NCBI RefSeq assembly: GCF_026385525.1 | Contig: NZ_JANIDY010000003.1 | Coordinates: 229,961 to 293,960 of the forward strand | Reading direction: 5' to 3' | DNA: 64,000 nucleotides | Source: Bombella pluederhausensis | Lineage (GTDB): Bacteria > Pseudomonadota > Alphaproteobacteria > Acetobacterales > Acetobacteraceae | In this document: piece after piece, positions 51,121 through 60,498 of the stretch | How positions within the stretch are numbered: the stretch's first letter is position 1 | Layout: each line of letters starts with the position of its first letter | Position numbers and translations under genes: made by a program | Notes under the pieces: generated by a model | What the model saw: the letters and a program-made list of their open reading frames with translations, nothing else | Databases searched by the model: none | Told to the model about the DNA's origin: nothing

Positions 51121-52262
51121 TTAACGGTCCCGAGACATCCAGCCCAGCCCTGCTGCCCATGGGGTTCGTGGACCTCCTCCCTGCCGAGGCAGAGGCGGAA
51201 GCCCGTGGTCTTGCCGAGGTCATGGACGTGTTTTCATGCCATGGTTATGAGCGTGTCCGCCCGCCCCTTCTGGAGTTTGAAGGCTCCCTGCTGAGCGGTG
51301 CTGGTGAGGCACTGGCAGAGCAGAGCTTTCGTCTGCTGGACCCGTCTTCTCATCGCATGATGGCCCTTCGGCCGGATATGACGACCCAGATCGCCCGTAT
51401 CGCTGCTGTGCGGATGCAGGATTGTCCCCGCCCGCTGCGTCTCTCCTATGCAGGGGACTGTGTCGTGATCGGCACGCTGGGCCGTGAAGGGCAGCGGCAG
51501 ATATCACAGGCTGGCATCGAACTGATTGGCCCGGATAAGGCTGAGGCAGATGCTGAGGTGATTGCGCTGGGCGCTGAGGCTTTGGCCCGTCTGGGCATCG
51601 CCAATGTGTCCTTTGACCTTTCCATGCCTGTCATGGTCTGGAGCCTGATTGATGACAGTTTTTCCGGTATCGAGCGGGAAAGCATCATTCATGCGCTGGA
51701 CCGCCGCGATGCGGCTGCCGTGCGGGAGCACGGTGGCCCATGGGCTGAGCTTCTGCTGGGGATGATGGAAGCGGTCGGTCCGGCCTCCATCGCTCTGAAG
51801 AAGCTTGAAACACTGAACTTCCCCGCCATGCTCAGGCCGCATGTGGCCCGTTTGAAGGAAGATGTAGCTGCCATTCTGGCTCGTCTGCCGGATGCCCGCC
51901 TGACAGTGGACCCGGTGGATTTCCGGGGCTGGCGGTATCATACGGGTGTGTGTGTGACAGTTTTTGCCATGCACTCTCGTGAGGAGCTGGGACGTGGTGG
52001 TCGTTATCTGGCCGGTGATGAGCCTGCCTGTGGGCTGACCCTCAATCCGCAGGCCTTCTTACGGGTGGCGGAAAAGCCGAAGCGGCGGAAACGGTGCCTT
52101 GTTCCGCCTGCGATGGCGCAGAAAGACTTGTCCAGCCTGCATGAGGCAGGCTATGCCACGATCGCATCGCTTGGGGAATCAGGCGAGATGGAGCAGGAGG
52201 CGCATCATCTGCGGTGCAGCCATATCTGGAGAGATGGAAAACCTGCCATACTGGCACGCTGA
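51117..52262 (+). CDS. hisZ: ATP phosphoribosyltransferase regulatory subunit HisZ
   Basis: Paralogue of histidyl-tRNA synthetase, 381 aa, which activates the short form of HisG in histidine synthesis. The class II core is visible: MGFVDLLPAEAEAEARGL (motif 1 region), ALRPDMTTQIARIAA (motif 2) and GRGGRYLAG. It lacks the full anticodon-binding domain of HisS. The ATG at 51117 overlaps the serC stop (ATGA). Its presence implies that hisG elsewhere in the genome is the short type. purA follows 48 bases later. Confidence 0.9.
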   Translation: MINGPETSSPALLPMGFVDLLPAEAEAEARGLAEVMDVFSCHGYERVRPPLLEFEGSLLSGAGEALAEQSFRLLDPSSHRMMALRPDMTTQIARIAAVRMQDCPRPLRLSYAGDCVVIGTLGREGQRQISQAGIELIGPDKAEADAEVIALGAEALARLGIANVSFDLSMPVMVWSLIDDSFSGIERESIIHALDRRDAAAVREHGGPWAELLLGMMEAVGPASIALKKLETLNFPAMLRPHVARLKEDVAAILARLPDARLTVDPVDFRGWRYHTGVCVTVFAMHSREELGRGGRYLAGDEPACGLTLNPQAFLRVAEKPKRRKRCLVPPAMAQKDLSSLHEAGYATIASLGESGEMEQEAHHLRCSHIWRDGKPAILAR

Positions 52263-52310
52263 GGTGCTGGCAGGGTCCGCCATTGTGAGACGTTAAGGGA
52301 AGACATTCTT

Positions 52311-53600
52311 ATGGCCAATGTTACCGTAATCGGAACCCAGTGGGGCGATGAGGGTAAAGGCAAGATTGTGGACTGGCTGGCCAGCCGGGCCGATATCGTT
52401 GTCCGCTTTCAGGGTGGGCATAATGCCGGCCATACGCTGGTTGTGAACGATCAGGTCTATAAACTCTCCCTGCTTCCCTCCGGTCTGGTCGGTGGGAAGA
52501 TCGGCGTCATCGGTAATGGCGTTGTGGTGGACCCCAAGGCGCTGATGAGCGAGATCGACCGTGTGACGGAGCAGGGCCTTACCGTCACGCCGGAAACACT
52601 CTGGATCGCTGAGACCGCTCCGCTGATTCTGCCTGTTCATGGTGCTCTGGATCGTGCCCGTGAGGCTGCTCGTGGCAATCACAAGATCGGCACGACAGGT
52701 CGGGGTATTGGCCCTGCCTATGAGGATAAGGTGGCTCGCCGTGCTATCCGCATCTGTGACCTTTCCGAGCCTGAAACGCTGGACTGGAAGATTGACGAGC
52801 TGCTGCTGCATCACAACACGCTTCTGGCCGGTCTGGGGGCAGAGACCTTCACGAAGGAAGACATTCTGTCCTTCCTGAAGGAAATCACCCCCCGTCTTCT
52901 GCCCTATGCCTGCTGTGCATGGGATCGTCTGGCCGAGGCTGACCGGGCTGGCAAGCGCATTCTGTTTGAGGGCGCACAGGCTGTCATGCTGGATGTGGAT
53001 CATGGAACCTATCCGTTCGTGACCAGCTCCAACACGGTGGCGGCTATTGCGGCGTCCGGCAGTGGCATGAGCCCGAAATCGGTCGGTTTCGTGCTGGGTA
53101 TTGCCAAGGCCTATACAACCCGTGTTGGCGAAGGTCCGTTCCCGTCCGAGCTGTTTGATGAAGTCGGTAAGGGCATGGCCGAGCGTGGTCGTGAGTTCGG
53201 TACCGTAACAGGCCGTCCCCGCCGCTGTGGCTGGTTTGATGCCGCCATGGTGCGCCGTGCCGTGCGTGTCGGCGGTGTCAGCGGTGTGGCCCTGACAAAG
53301 CTGGACATTCTGGATGGTATGAAAGAAGTGTCCATCTGTGTCGGTTATGAGCTGGATGGCAAGCGGATTGATAACTTCCCGTCCGCACCGGGAGCACAGG
53401 CTCGTGTGAAGCCGATTCTGGAGACCATGCCGGGCTGGAATGAAACAACAGGCGGTGCCCGTTCCTGGGCGGAACTGCCGGCTCAGGCAATCAAGTATGT
53501 TCGCCGTATTGAGGAACTGATTGGCACGCCTGTTACGCTGCTTTCCACCAGCCCGGAGCGTGAGGATACCATTCTCGTAACAGACCCGTTTGAGGGCTGA
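52311..53600 (+). CDS. purA: Adenylosuccinate synthetase
   Basis: GTP-dependent enzyme of 429 aa joining IMP and aspartate on the way to AMP. The signature [15 protein letters not shown] is at the N-terminus. [19 protein letters not shown] and [12 protein letters not shown] are intact. Length is normal. Placed after hisZ as in many alphaproteobacteria. Two terminators follow within 110 bases. Confidence 0.97.
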   Translation: MANVTVIGTQWGDEGKGKIVDWLASRADIVVRFQGGHNAGHTLVVNDQVYKLSLLPSGLVGGKIGVIGNGVVVDPKALMSEIDRVTEQGLTVTPETLWIAETAPLILPVHGALDRAREAARGNHKIGTTGRGIGPAYEDKVARRAIRICDLSEPETLDWKIDELLLHHNTLLAGLGAETFTKEDILSFLKEITPRLLPYACCAWDRLAEADRAGKRILFEGAQAVMLDVDHGTYPFVTSSNTVAAIAASGSGMSPKSVGFVLGIAKAYTTRVGEGPFPSELFDEVGKGMAERGREFGTVTGRPRRCGWFDAAMVRRAVRVGGVSGVALTKLDILDGMKEVSICVGYELDGKRIDNFPSAPGAQARVKPILETMPGWNETTGGARSWAELPAQAIKYVRRIEELIGTPVTLLSTSPEREDTILVTDPFEG

Positions 53601-53625
53601 TTGATCCTGAATGGATGAGATGAGG

Positions 53626-53654
53626 AGGCCAGCCTGTCACGGGCTGGCCTTTTT
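53626..53654 (+). terminator. Rho-independent terminator of purA
   Basis: AGGCCAGCC (53626-53634) pairs with GGCTGGCCT (53642-53650), then TTTTC. It lies 25 bases past the purA stop. Confidence 0.88.
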
Positions 53655-53671
53655 CGTATCTGCATCTGCAT

Positions 53672-53710
53672 AAAAAAAGGGAGTGCTTCTTATAGGGCAC
53701 TCCCTTTTTT
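53672..53710. terminator. Bidirectional terminator between purA and the 35-codon gene
   Basis: AAAAAAGGGAGTGC and GCACTCCCTTTTTT (within 53672-53710) form a long stem with A- and T-runs on both sides, so it works in both directions. On the minus strand it lies 18 bases after the stop of the 35-codon gene. Confidence 0.88.
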
Positions 53711-53728
53711 ATTGAACCATCCTGTTCT

Positions 53729-53836
53729 TCAGGCTCGGTTATCGGGGAAGGTTCTGTCCAGAATCTTTTTCAGTATTTTGCCAAAGACGATTGTTACAAC
53801 GGTTTCGACAGCAAATCGTGATAATGCTCTAATCAT
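53729..53836 (-). CDS. 35-aa small protein of unknown function downstream of ftsY
   Basis: Short open frame not long enough for usual gene callers. The ATG at 53836 is preceded by AAGGAGAG at good distance (about eight bases), a perfect Shine-Dalgarno sequence. The product begins MIRALSRFAVETVVTIVFGK and ends KKILDRTFPDNRA. It is one amphipathic or membrane-inserted helix flanked by Arg/Lys, with a polar C-terminus and a net positive charge. It starts 57 bases after ftsY ends, on the same strand, and is closed by its own strong terminator. I do not recognise a family. It could be a membrane microprotein or a type I toxin-like peptide; no antisense RNA was found. Confidence 0.68.
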   Translation of the reverse strand: MIRALSRFAVETVVTIVFGKILKKILDRTFPDNRA

Positions 53837-53892
53837 GAAAGAGCTCTCCTTACTAGGCGTTGTCCATCTCAGATGGTTGGACGAAAAATACG

Positions 53893-54807
53893 CTACTCCG
53901 CTTTAGCATCACCGACCAGCCCACGGGCATAGTCTTCAGCAGAGAAGGGGCGCAGGTCTTCGGCCTGCTCGCCAACGCCGACAAGATGCACGGGCAGCTT
54001 GAACTGTTCGGCCAGCGCCACCACGATTCCGCCACGGGCAGAACCATCCAGCTTGGTCACGACCAGACCGCTGACATTGACGAGTTCACGGAAGACACGC
54101 ACCTGCTCAATGGCATTCTGTCCGGTTGTGGCGTCCAGAACCAGCAGGACACTGTGCGGTGCAGAAGGATCAAACTTCTGCATCACACGGATGATCTTGG
54201 CCAGCTCGTCCATCAGGGCCTGACGGTTATGCAGGCGGCCTGCCGTATCTACGAGCAGAAGATCAGCTTTTTCTTCCGTAGCGCGCTGTAGCCCGTCATA
54301 GGCCAGCCCGGCAGCATCACCTCCCGGCTTGCCAGAAATCACAGGGGCGCCCGTCCGTTCTCCCCAAATCTGGAGCTGTTCGACTGCCGCCGCACGGAAG
54401 GTATCGCCTGCCACCATCATGACGGACTTGCCCTGCTGGTGGTACTGATGGGCCATTTTGCCGATGGTTGTGGTCTTGCCCACACCATTAACCCCGACCA
54501 CGAGCACGACATGCGGTTTCCTGCTGCTGTCCAGCTCGAAAGGCTGGGCAACGGGCTCCAGCACACGGGAAATCTCTTTGGCAAGTGTCTGGCGGATTTC
54601 TTCGGGTGTGATGTTTTCTCCGAAGCTCTTTTCACGAAACTGTTCAATGATCCGCCCGGCCACGGCGGGGCCGAGGTCAGCGGCGATCAGCTCGTCTTCG
54701 AGTTCTTCAAGAGTTGCATCATCAAGTTGCCGTTTGACAAACACCGCATTGAGGCGTGCGCTTGAACGGGACAGACCCTGTTTGAGTCGAGAAAAAAATC
54801 CAGCCAT
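53893..54807 (-). CDS. ftsY: Signal recognition particle receptor FtsY
   Basis: GTPase of 304 aa that docks SRP-ribosome complexes at the membrane. The N domain (ARLNAVFVKRQLDDATLEEL) is followed by the G domain: G1 VGVNGVGKTTTIGKMA, DTFRAAAVEQL, DTAGRLHNRQALMDEL, and TKLDGSARGG. The acidic A domain of E. coli FtsY is missing, as usual in alphaproteobacteria. The ATG at 54807 is 44 bases after mtaB; the three genes dapF, mtaB, ftsY form an operon, a frequent arrangement in this class. Confidence 0.96.
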   Translation of the reverse strand: MAGFFSRLKQGLSRSSARLNAVFVKRQLDDATLEELEDELIAADLGPAVAGRIIEQFREKSFGENITPEEIRQTLAKEISRVLEPVAQPFELDSSRKPHVVLVVGVNGVGKTTTIGKMAHQYHQQGKSVMMVAGDTFRAAAVEQLQIWGERTGAPVISGKPGGDAAGLAYDGLQRATEEKADLLLVDTAGRLHNRQALMDELAKIIRVMQKFDPSAPHSVLLVLDATTGQNAIEQVRVFRELVNVSGLVVTKLDGSARGGIVVALAEQFKLPVHLVGVGEQAEDLRPFSAEDYARGLVGDAKAE

Positions 54808-54851
54808 GTCTGTCGAATTGGTGCGAGAAGGGGGGAGTCGTCAAGTCCTTC

Positions 54852-56066
54852 TCAGGGGATTTCTGCCATTAGCATCCCGTCTTTCAGCCCGGTGATGCGG
54901 ATGCGCTCCAGCCTGCCACGGTGGGAGGGTTGCGCTTCAGACAGGGTGAAGGCGGCAAATTCCGGGGTGTGGCCTGTTGTCGGGCTTTCCATGAGAACAG
55001 TCTTTTCCTGTCCGACAAAGCGGGCGAGGAAGTCATCCCGCACGGTCTGGCCCAGTGCCCGCAGTCTGGCAGCACGTTCCTGCCGTATGGCTTTCGGCAT
55101 GGCGGGCATTCGGGCAGCTGGCGTTCCGGGGCGTTCGCTATAGGGGAAGACATGAAGGAACGGAATGGCCTGTTCTGTCAGAAAATCATGTGTTTCCTGA
55201 AAAAGCGCATCCGTTTCGGTCGGGAAACCGGCGATGATATCGGCTCCGAAGCCGGTATCAGGTCGCAGGCGGCGGACCTGTCCGATCAGTCCGGCTACGT
55301 CAGACGTACTGTGGCGGCGCTTCATGCGTTTGAGAATGAGGTCCGACCCCGCCTGAAGGGACAGATGCAGATGGGGCATGAAGCGAGGTTCATTCGCAAT
55401 CAGGTCCCATAGGGCTTTGTCGCCCGTATCGGGGGTCAGGATCATGGGGTCGATGGAGGAGAGGCGCAGGCGGGCAATGTCGGGTACTTCATCCAGCAGA
55501 TGACGGCAGAGCTGCCCCAGCCCCATCTCTCCCTGCTGCCATGAAGCAATATCAACGCCTGTCAGCACGATTTCGCAATGGCCAGCCTCCGTCAGGGCAC
55601 GGGCCTTCGGAATAATCTCCTCTGGCGGCATGGAGGTGGACTGCCCTCGGCCTGCCGGGATGACGCAGAAGGTGCAGTCATTGTCACAGCCTTGCTGAAC
55701 CTGAAGCAGGGCTCGGATATAGCGGGATGGTGGTGGAGTATGGCCTGCTTCCTCTGGCAGCCCCCATGTGGAAGGGCGTGTCTTCTCCGTATTGGGGATG
55801 ACCCGGTTGACACCGGGCAGGGCCGCCCATGCGTCCGCTGCCCGCTCGGAGGCACAGCCTGTTACGATGATGCGGGCGTTCGGGTTCTCTCGGTGGGCAC
55901 GGCGGATGGTCTGGCGGGCCTGCCGTTCCGCTTCCGCCGTGACCGTGCAGGTATTGACGATGATGGTCTCTCCATCCTGCGCCTGCCCCTGACGGGCCAG
56001 ATGCTCCATCGCATCGCTTTCATGGGCGTTCAGGCGGCAGCCGAAGGTGAGAAGGGTGACGCTCAT
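54852..56066 (-). CDS. mtaB: tRNA t6A37 methylthiotransferase MtaB
   Basis: Radical SAM enzyme of 404 aa that turns t6A into ms2t6A at position 37 of tRNAs. The N-terminal UPF0004 domain has TFGCRLNAHESDAM, and its other cluster Cys in VNTCTVTAEAE and VTGCASE. The radical SAM cluster is CDNDCTFCVIPAGRG (CxxxCxxC). A TRAM-like C-terminal end is present. The ATG overlaps dapF by four bases. TsaB (36038) acts earlier in the same modification. Confidence 0.94.
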   Translation of the reverse strand: MSVTLLTFGCRLNAHESDAMEHLARQGQAQDGETIIVNTCTVTAEAERQARQTIRRAHRENPNARIIVTGCASERAADAWAALPGVNRVIPNTEKTRPSTWGLPEEAGHTPPPSRYIRALLQVQQGCDNDCTFCVIPAGRGQSTSMPPEEIIPKARALTEAGHCEIVLTGVDIASWQQGEMGLGQLCRHLLDEVPDIARLRLSSIDPMILTPDTGDKALWDLIANEPRFMPHLHLSLQAGSDLILKRMKRRHSTSDVAGLIGQVRRLRPDTGFGADIIAGFPTETDALFQETHDFLTEQAIPFLHVFPYSERPGTPAARMPAMPKAIRQERAARLRALGQTVRDDFLARFVGQEKTVLMESPTTGHTPEFAAFTLSEAQPSHRGRLERIRITGLKDGMLMAEIP

Positions 56067-56872
56067 GGCGTGGCTGTCAGCCCGTCATTCAGCCAGTTTT
56101 CATCCAGCGTACCGGTAAAGACGGTCTGCGCCGGACCGGTCATCAGGACAGAATCATCATCCTGCCATGTGATGGTCAGAGACCCGCATTCCATGGTGAC
56201 ACGGCAGGTTCGTTCCACGAGCCCCCGCCGTGCTGCATTGACGACCGCCGCACAGGCACCGGACCCGCAGGCGAGTGTCAGCCCAGCGCCACGTTCCCAG
56301 ACACGCAGGCGGATATGAGTACGGGACAGAATATCAGCAAAACCGACATTGACCCGTTCCGGAAAGAGAGGATCAGTCTCCAGCGCCGGGCCCATGGAGG
56401 TGGCATCTTCGATGGAGCGGAACAGCGTCAGATGGGGATTGCCCATGGAGCAGGCAGCGCCATCATGGAGTGGAAGATGGGCTGTGTCGCAATCATGGGC
56501 GAGGGGGATGCTCTGCCAGTCCAGATGGGGTTTCCCCATGAGAACGGAGATCAGCCCGTTTTCCTGCGAGGTGGGAAGCAGGCCATTCTGTGTCTGAAGG
56601 GTCGGGTTGCCGCCCAGAAGGGCTGCAACGCAGCGGGAGGCATTGCCGCAGGCTCCCGCCTCTGAGCCATCCGGGTTGAAGAATCGTACGAGCACGTCTG
56701 CCCCGTCCCGTGTGGGAGGTGAGAGTGTCACGAGCTGGTCGCAGCCGATCCCTGTGCGGCGGTCGCAGAGACGGCTGATGAGAGCGGTGGATAGGGAAAG
56801 TGGCGTGTTTCTGCCATCCAGAATGATGAAATCATTCCCCAGCCCGTGCATTTTCGTGAAGGAAACGCCCAT
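56063..56872 (-). CDS. dapF: Diaminopimelate epimerase
   Basis: Converts LL- to meso-diaminopimelate for lysine and peptidoglycan (269 aa). The two catalytic Cys are in EAGACGNASRCVA and LACGSGACAAVV. The N-terminus FTKMHGLGNDFIILDG is standard. It is the first gene of the dapF-mtaB-ftsY operon and is divergent from a methyltransferase gene. Confidence 0.96.
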   Translation of the reverse strand: MGVSFTKMHGLGNDFIILDGRNTPLSLSTALISRLCDRRTGIGCDQLVTLSPPTRDGADVLVRFFNPDGSEAGACGNASRCVAALLGGNPTLQTQNGLLPTSQENGLISVLMGKPHLDWQSIPLAHDCDTAHLPLHDGAACSMGNPHLTLFRSIEDATSMGPALETDPLFPERVNVGFADILSRTHIRLRVWERGAGLTLACGSGACAAVVNAARRGLVERTCRVTMECGSLTITWQDDDSVLMTGPAQTVFTGTLDENWLNDGLTATP

Positions 56873-57044
56873 GATGCCCCTCTGAGACGTGATGAAACCG
56901 CCTCCTTCTATAATGTTGTGCCGCCGGGGTAAAATGGAGCCTTGGTTTTCGGGAAGTCTTTCCCGTCTGGTAGGCCATTGTTCATGGGTCTGGCCGCCCT
57001 ATATTATGGGGCACCTGATAAAGGACAGCAGAAAAGGGGACGGC

Positions 57045-57680
57045 GTGCAGGGCTTACACAAAAAAGCATTCACACAGGCATCATCAGAGGCGGAAGAAGC
57101 CTTCTGGGCCCGTCAGAATCTGGATTCCCTGATGGATATGGGGGCCCGTACGGCCATTACCGCCCTTTATCGCACAGCCCTGCCGGTAGGGGGACGTACG
57201 CTGGACCTGATGTGTGGTGCCATGAGCCATCTGCCAGAAGATGCCACCTTTCAGGAGTTCATCGGGCTGGATGTCAGCAAGACGGCGCTCAAAGCCAATC
57301 AGGCTCTGAGCAGCTTTGTGGAGCAGGACCTCAACAGCACGCCGGTCCTGCCTTTTGATGATGCAAGTTTTGACGGTGCCCTGCTCTGTGATGGTCTGGC
57401 CTATCTGACAAAGCCGCAGCAGGTTATTGAGGAGCTGTTTCGTGTTCTGCGGCCCGGTGCGCCGTTGATTGTCAGTTTTTCCGACAGATTCGTACCGGCC
57501 AAGGCCGTGGCCATCTGGCAGGCTTTGGAGCCGGAAGACCGGGTGCGTTTTGCCAGTGCCCTCATGCAGCGGGCTGGATTTGCGGAGCTGGATACCGGGG
57601 AGGTTGTCCCCCCAGAGGACCTGACAGCATGGCAGGATACGGTTCGGGCTGTCATCGGTCGCCGCCCTGTAACAGGCTGA
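57045..57680 (+). CDS. Class I SAM-dependent methyltransferase-like protein
   Basis: Protein of about 211 aa. I take GTG 57045 as the start because AAAAGGGG lies five bases before it; ATG 57006 and further starts are possible. Motif I is altered (TLDLMCGAMSHLP, with no GxGxG), followed by FIGLDVSKTALKANQALSS, LPFDDASFDGALLCDGLAYL and EELFRVLRPGAPLIVSFSDR. These are the post-I to post-III elements of methyltransferase 11-type proteins. SAM binding is likely but unproven because of the changed motif I. The substrate is unknown. It is divergent from dapF. Confidence 0.72.
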   Translation: MQGLHKKAFTQASSEAEEAFWARQNLDSLMDMGARTAITALYRTALPVGGRTLDLMCGAMSHLPEDATFQEFIGLDVSKTALKANQALSSFVEQDLNSTPVLPFDDASFDGALLCDGLAYLTKPQQVIEELFRVLRPGAPLIVSFSDRFVPAKAVAIWQALEPEDRVRFASALMQRAGFAELDTGEVVPPEDLTAWQDTVRAVIGRRPVTG

Positions 57681-57812
57681 GGTTAAAGCCCCGCTTTTTA
57701 ATTTGGTGGTGATCGTCTCTGGCCTTGCAGGGCATAAAGGGGTATTCACCGCTTTTCTGGCTGTCACAGTTTGGTTCGTGGCAGCATGTGTATGACCGAG
57801 TGTTCGTTGACG

Positions 57813-59621
57813 ATGCCTTTTCCCGATACCCATCCCGCCCTGACCCGTGCTTTGGCCGAGCGTGGCTATGAACAGCCAACCCCCGTGCAGGAGGCGGTGC
57901 TGGAGCCGGGGCTGGAAGGACGTGATCTGCTCGTCTCGGCACAGACGGGGTCTGGCAAGACGGTTGCCTTTGGTCTGGCCTTTGCCTCCGACCTGCTGAC
58001 GGACGGGGACATGATGGCCCCAACCCGTTCTCCGCTGGCGCTGGTTATTGCGCCGACCCGTGAGCTTGCCATGCAGGTGCAGACGGAACTTTCATGGCTC
58101 TATGCGGCAACAGGTGCCCGCATTGCGAGCTGCATCGGTGGGACAGATGCCCGCCGGGAAGCCCGGTCTCTGGAGCGTGGCGCTCATATCGTGGTTGGTA
58201 CGCCGGGCCGTCTGTGTGACCATCTCTCCCGTGGCAAGCTGGACCTGCGTGACCTGCGTGTTGTCGTGCTGGATGAAGCCGATGAGATGCTGGATATGGG
58301 CTTCCGTGAGGAGCTGGAGCAGCTTCTGGATGCCTCTCCCAAAGAGCGCCGCACGCTGCTTTTCTCGGCTACGATTGCCCGGGAGATTGCGTCTCTGGCA
58401 CGGCGTTATCAGAAAGATGCCAAGCGGATTGATACGGTCTCCGGCCAGAAGCAGCACGCCGATATTACCCATCGCTGCGTGGTGACGGCCCCGCAGGAGG
58501 TGGAACGGTCCCTCGTCAATGTGCTGCGCTATTATGAGAGCCAGACGGCTATGGTGTTCTGCAACACCCGTCTGCTGGTGAATCAGGTTCAGGCAGCCCT
58601 TCTGGAACGTGGCTTCGCTTCTGTCGCCATTTCTGGCGAGATGGGACAGAATGAGCGTTCCCGTGCCATTGAGAGCCTGCGCTCTGGTGCGGCCCGTGTC
58701 TGCGTGGCCACAGACGTTGCGGCCCGTGGCATTGACGTCCCGGCTTTGGGGCTGGTCGTTCATGCCAGTGTGCCGTCTTCATCCGATACGTTCCTGCATC
58801 GTTCCGGCCGTACGGGCCGTGCAGGGCGTAAGGGCGTGAGCGTGCTGATGGTGCCGTTCAACCAGCGCCGTAAGGCTGAGCGTGTTCTGGCGCAGGCCCG
58901 TGTGAAAGCGGACTGGGAGCCGGTACCGACAGCCGATGCCATCGCTGAACAGGATGCACAGCGTCTTTTGGAAGACCCCATCCTGAACGGGGAAACATCC
59001 GTTTCCGTACCGGAAGACATTGTGGCAAAGCTGACGGAGCGTTTCGATGCCACACAGCTGGCTCGTGCGCTGGTAGGGTTCCATAAGGCACATCTGCCTC
59101 GTGTGGAAGATATTCGCCCTGTCTCTGTTGAGCCGCCTGCCCGTGGTGCGGCCCGTGAAGGGGGCCGTGGTTATGAGATGTCTGGCTCATGGTTCCGCCT
59201 TGGGGTGGGGCGCAGCGAGAAGGCTGACCCGAAATGGCTGATTCCGCTTATCTGCCGTCTTGGTGGCGTGCAGAAGCGGGATATTGGCAATATCTGCATT
59301 CAGCAGGATGACACGCTGTTTCAGATTTCTGATGAGAAGCTGGCCCGTTTCAATGCCTGCCGTGCCGGTGCAGAGCAGGATGAAGTGACCATCGAACCTG
59401 CTGAGGCGCCTGCTGGTGGCGGTGGTCCTCGCCGTGGTCGTGGCGGCCCGCCGGGTGGTCGCCGCTTTGGTGCGCCGAAAGGGCGTTTTGGTGGTGGTCC
59501 GGGCGGCGGTGGACGCCGTGAGGGGCGTGAAGGCCGGGAAGGGGGCCGTGGCCCATCTTCCTTCAAGCGGCGTTCCGGCCCAGCCCGCAGTGGTGAGAAA
59601 TCCACCCGCCGCCGGAGCTGA
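57813..59621 (+). CDS. DEAD-box ATP-dependent RNA helicase with DbpA-type RNA-binding domain
   Basis: RNA helicase of about 602 aa. All core motifs are present: YEQPTPVQ, SAQTGSGKT, PTRELAMQ, TPGRL, VLDEADEM, SAT, ARGIDV and HRSGRTGRAG. The C-terminal part carries a DbpA/CsdA-like RNA-binding fold (SWFRLGVGRSEKADPKWLIP to ISDEKLARFNACR) and a long Arg-Gly-rich tail (about residues 540-602). This resembles DeaD/CsdA, which acts in ribosome assembly and cold adaptation. Start may be ATG 57813, 57792 or 57786; the first matches the family N-terminus best. A bidirectional terminator follows. Confidence 0.92.
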   Translation: MPFPDTHPALTRALAERGYEQPTPVQEAVLEPGLEGRDLLVSAQTGSGKTVAFGLAFASDLLTDGDMMAPTRSPLALVIAPTRELAMQVQTELSWLYAATGARIASCIGGTDARREARSLERGAHIVVGTPGRLCDHLSRGKLDLRDLRVVVLDEADEMLDMGFREELEQLLDASPKERRTLLFSATIAREIASLARRYQKDAKRIDTVSGQKQHADITHRCVVTAPQEVERSLVNVLRYYESQTAMVFCNTRLLVNQVQAALLERGFASVAISGEMGQNERSRAIESLRSGAARVCVATDVAARGIDVPALGLVVHASVPSSSDTFLHRSGRTGRAGRKGVSVLMVPFNQRRKAERVLAQARVKADWEPVPTADAIAEQDAQRLLEDPILNGETSVSVPEDIVAKLTERFDATQLARALVGFHKAHLPRVEDIRPVSVEPPARGAAREGGRGYEMSGSWFRLGVGRSEKADPKWLIPLICRLGGVQKRDIGNICIQQDDTLFQISDEKLARFNACRAGAEQDEVTIEPAEAPAGGGGPRRGRGGPPGGRRFGAPKGRFGGGPGGGGRREGREGREGGRGPSSFKRRSGPARSGEKSTRRRS

Positions 59622-59643
59622 GCCTGAAACGAGTTTCAGAAGA

Positions 59644-59673
59644 AAAGGGAGGGGTTTCTACCCCTCCTTTTTT
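59644..59673. terminator. Bidirectional terminator between the helicase and ydfG
   Basis: GGAGGGG (59648-59654) pairs with CCCCTCC (59661-59667), flanked by AAAA and TTTTTT. It overlaps the last codon of the convergent ydfG gene. Confidence 0.8.
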
Positions 59674-60419
59674 ATGACGGCCAGCCCGCCTGATGCCTGA
59701 CAGACCGGCATGATCTCCAGATGATTCACGTTCATGTGTGCTGGCAGGCCGATCAGCCATGAGACGGTTTCGGCAATATCGGCAGGCATGAGGGGCGTGG
59801 TGTTCTCATAGACAGCCTGTGCCTTGGCATCATCCCGCAGACGTACATTGCTGAACTCGCTGCCGCCCACAAGGCCGGGCTCGATGGTCGTGACACGCAG
59901 GGGTGTGCCCAGCAGGTCCGTCCGCAGATTTTTCATGAACTGGGAAACGAAGGCTTTCGTGGCCCCATAGACATTCCCGCCTCGATAGGCGTAATGCCCT
60001 GCCGTACTGCCAATGGAGAGGACATAGCCACGGCCCCGTTCAATCATGCCGGGGAGCAGGGCGTGGGTGATTTCCACAAGACCGGAGATGTTGGTGTCGA
60101 TCATGGTCTCCCAGTCATCCACGCTGGAATCCTGTGCTGGGGTGACACCCAGTGCCAGACCGGCATTGTTGATGAGGACATCAATGTGACGCCAGTCTTC
60201 TGGCAGGCTCTGGGGTAGGGCACGCAGGGCGGCCCGGCCGCTCATATCCAGTGTGAGGGGCAGGAGGTTGCTGCCGAGTTCTTTATGCAGGCTGGCCAGC
60301 CGTTCGCTCCGGCGCCCTGTGGCGATGACACGGTGCCCTTCTCGGACCAGCCTTGTGGCGATGCTTTTACCAAAGCCGGATGTGGCCCCTGTAACGAGGA
60401 TGGTCTGTGGCTGGGTCAT
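59658..60419 (-). CDS. ydfG: SDR oxidoreductase, YdfG-type (3-hydroxy acid / malonic semialdehyde)
   Basis: NADP-dependent short-chain dehydrogenase of 253 aa, very close to E. coli YdfG. TGATSGFGKSIATRLV binds the cofactor, with ATGRRSERL giving NADP preference; NNAGLALG, the catalytic Ser in SIGSTAGHYAYRG, and YGATKAF (Tyr, Lys) are intact. VDDWETMIDTNISGLVEITH and EPGLVGGSEFSNVR are family signatures. YdfG reduces malonic semialdehyde and oxidises L-allo-threonine and serine. The RutE-like gene at 35427 may act on a similar substrate. It is divergent from yqgE. Confidence 0.92.
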   Translation of the reverse strand: MTQPQTILVTGATSGFGKSIATRLVREGHRVIATGRRSERLASLHKELGSNLLPLTLDMSGRAALRALPQSLPEDWRHIDVLINNAGLALGVTPAQDSSVDDWETMIDTNISGLVEITHALLPGMIERGRGYVLSIGSTAGHYAYRGGNVYGATKAFVSQFMKNLRTDLLGTPLRVTTIEPGLVGGSEFSNVRLRDDAKAQAVYENTTPLMPADIAETVSWLIGLPAHMNVNHLEIMPVCQASGGLAVIKKEG

Positions 60420-60498
60420 GGGGCACTCCGTGCGTGGTGAATGAAAAACTGAACCTTTCTGTTATGATGGAGGGACGTTCTGTTTGTAAGAGGTGTTC

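Noticed and set aside
53712..53906. Plus-strand 64-codon open frame with TTG start
   Set aside because: It begins inside a terminator and runs opposite the better supported 35-codon gene and into the ftsY end.
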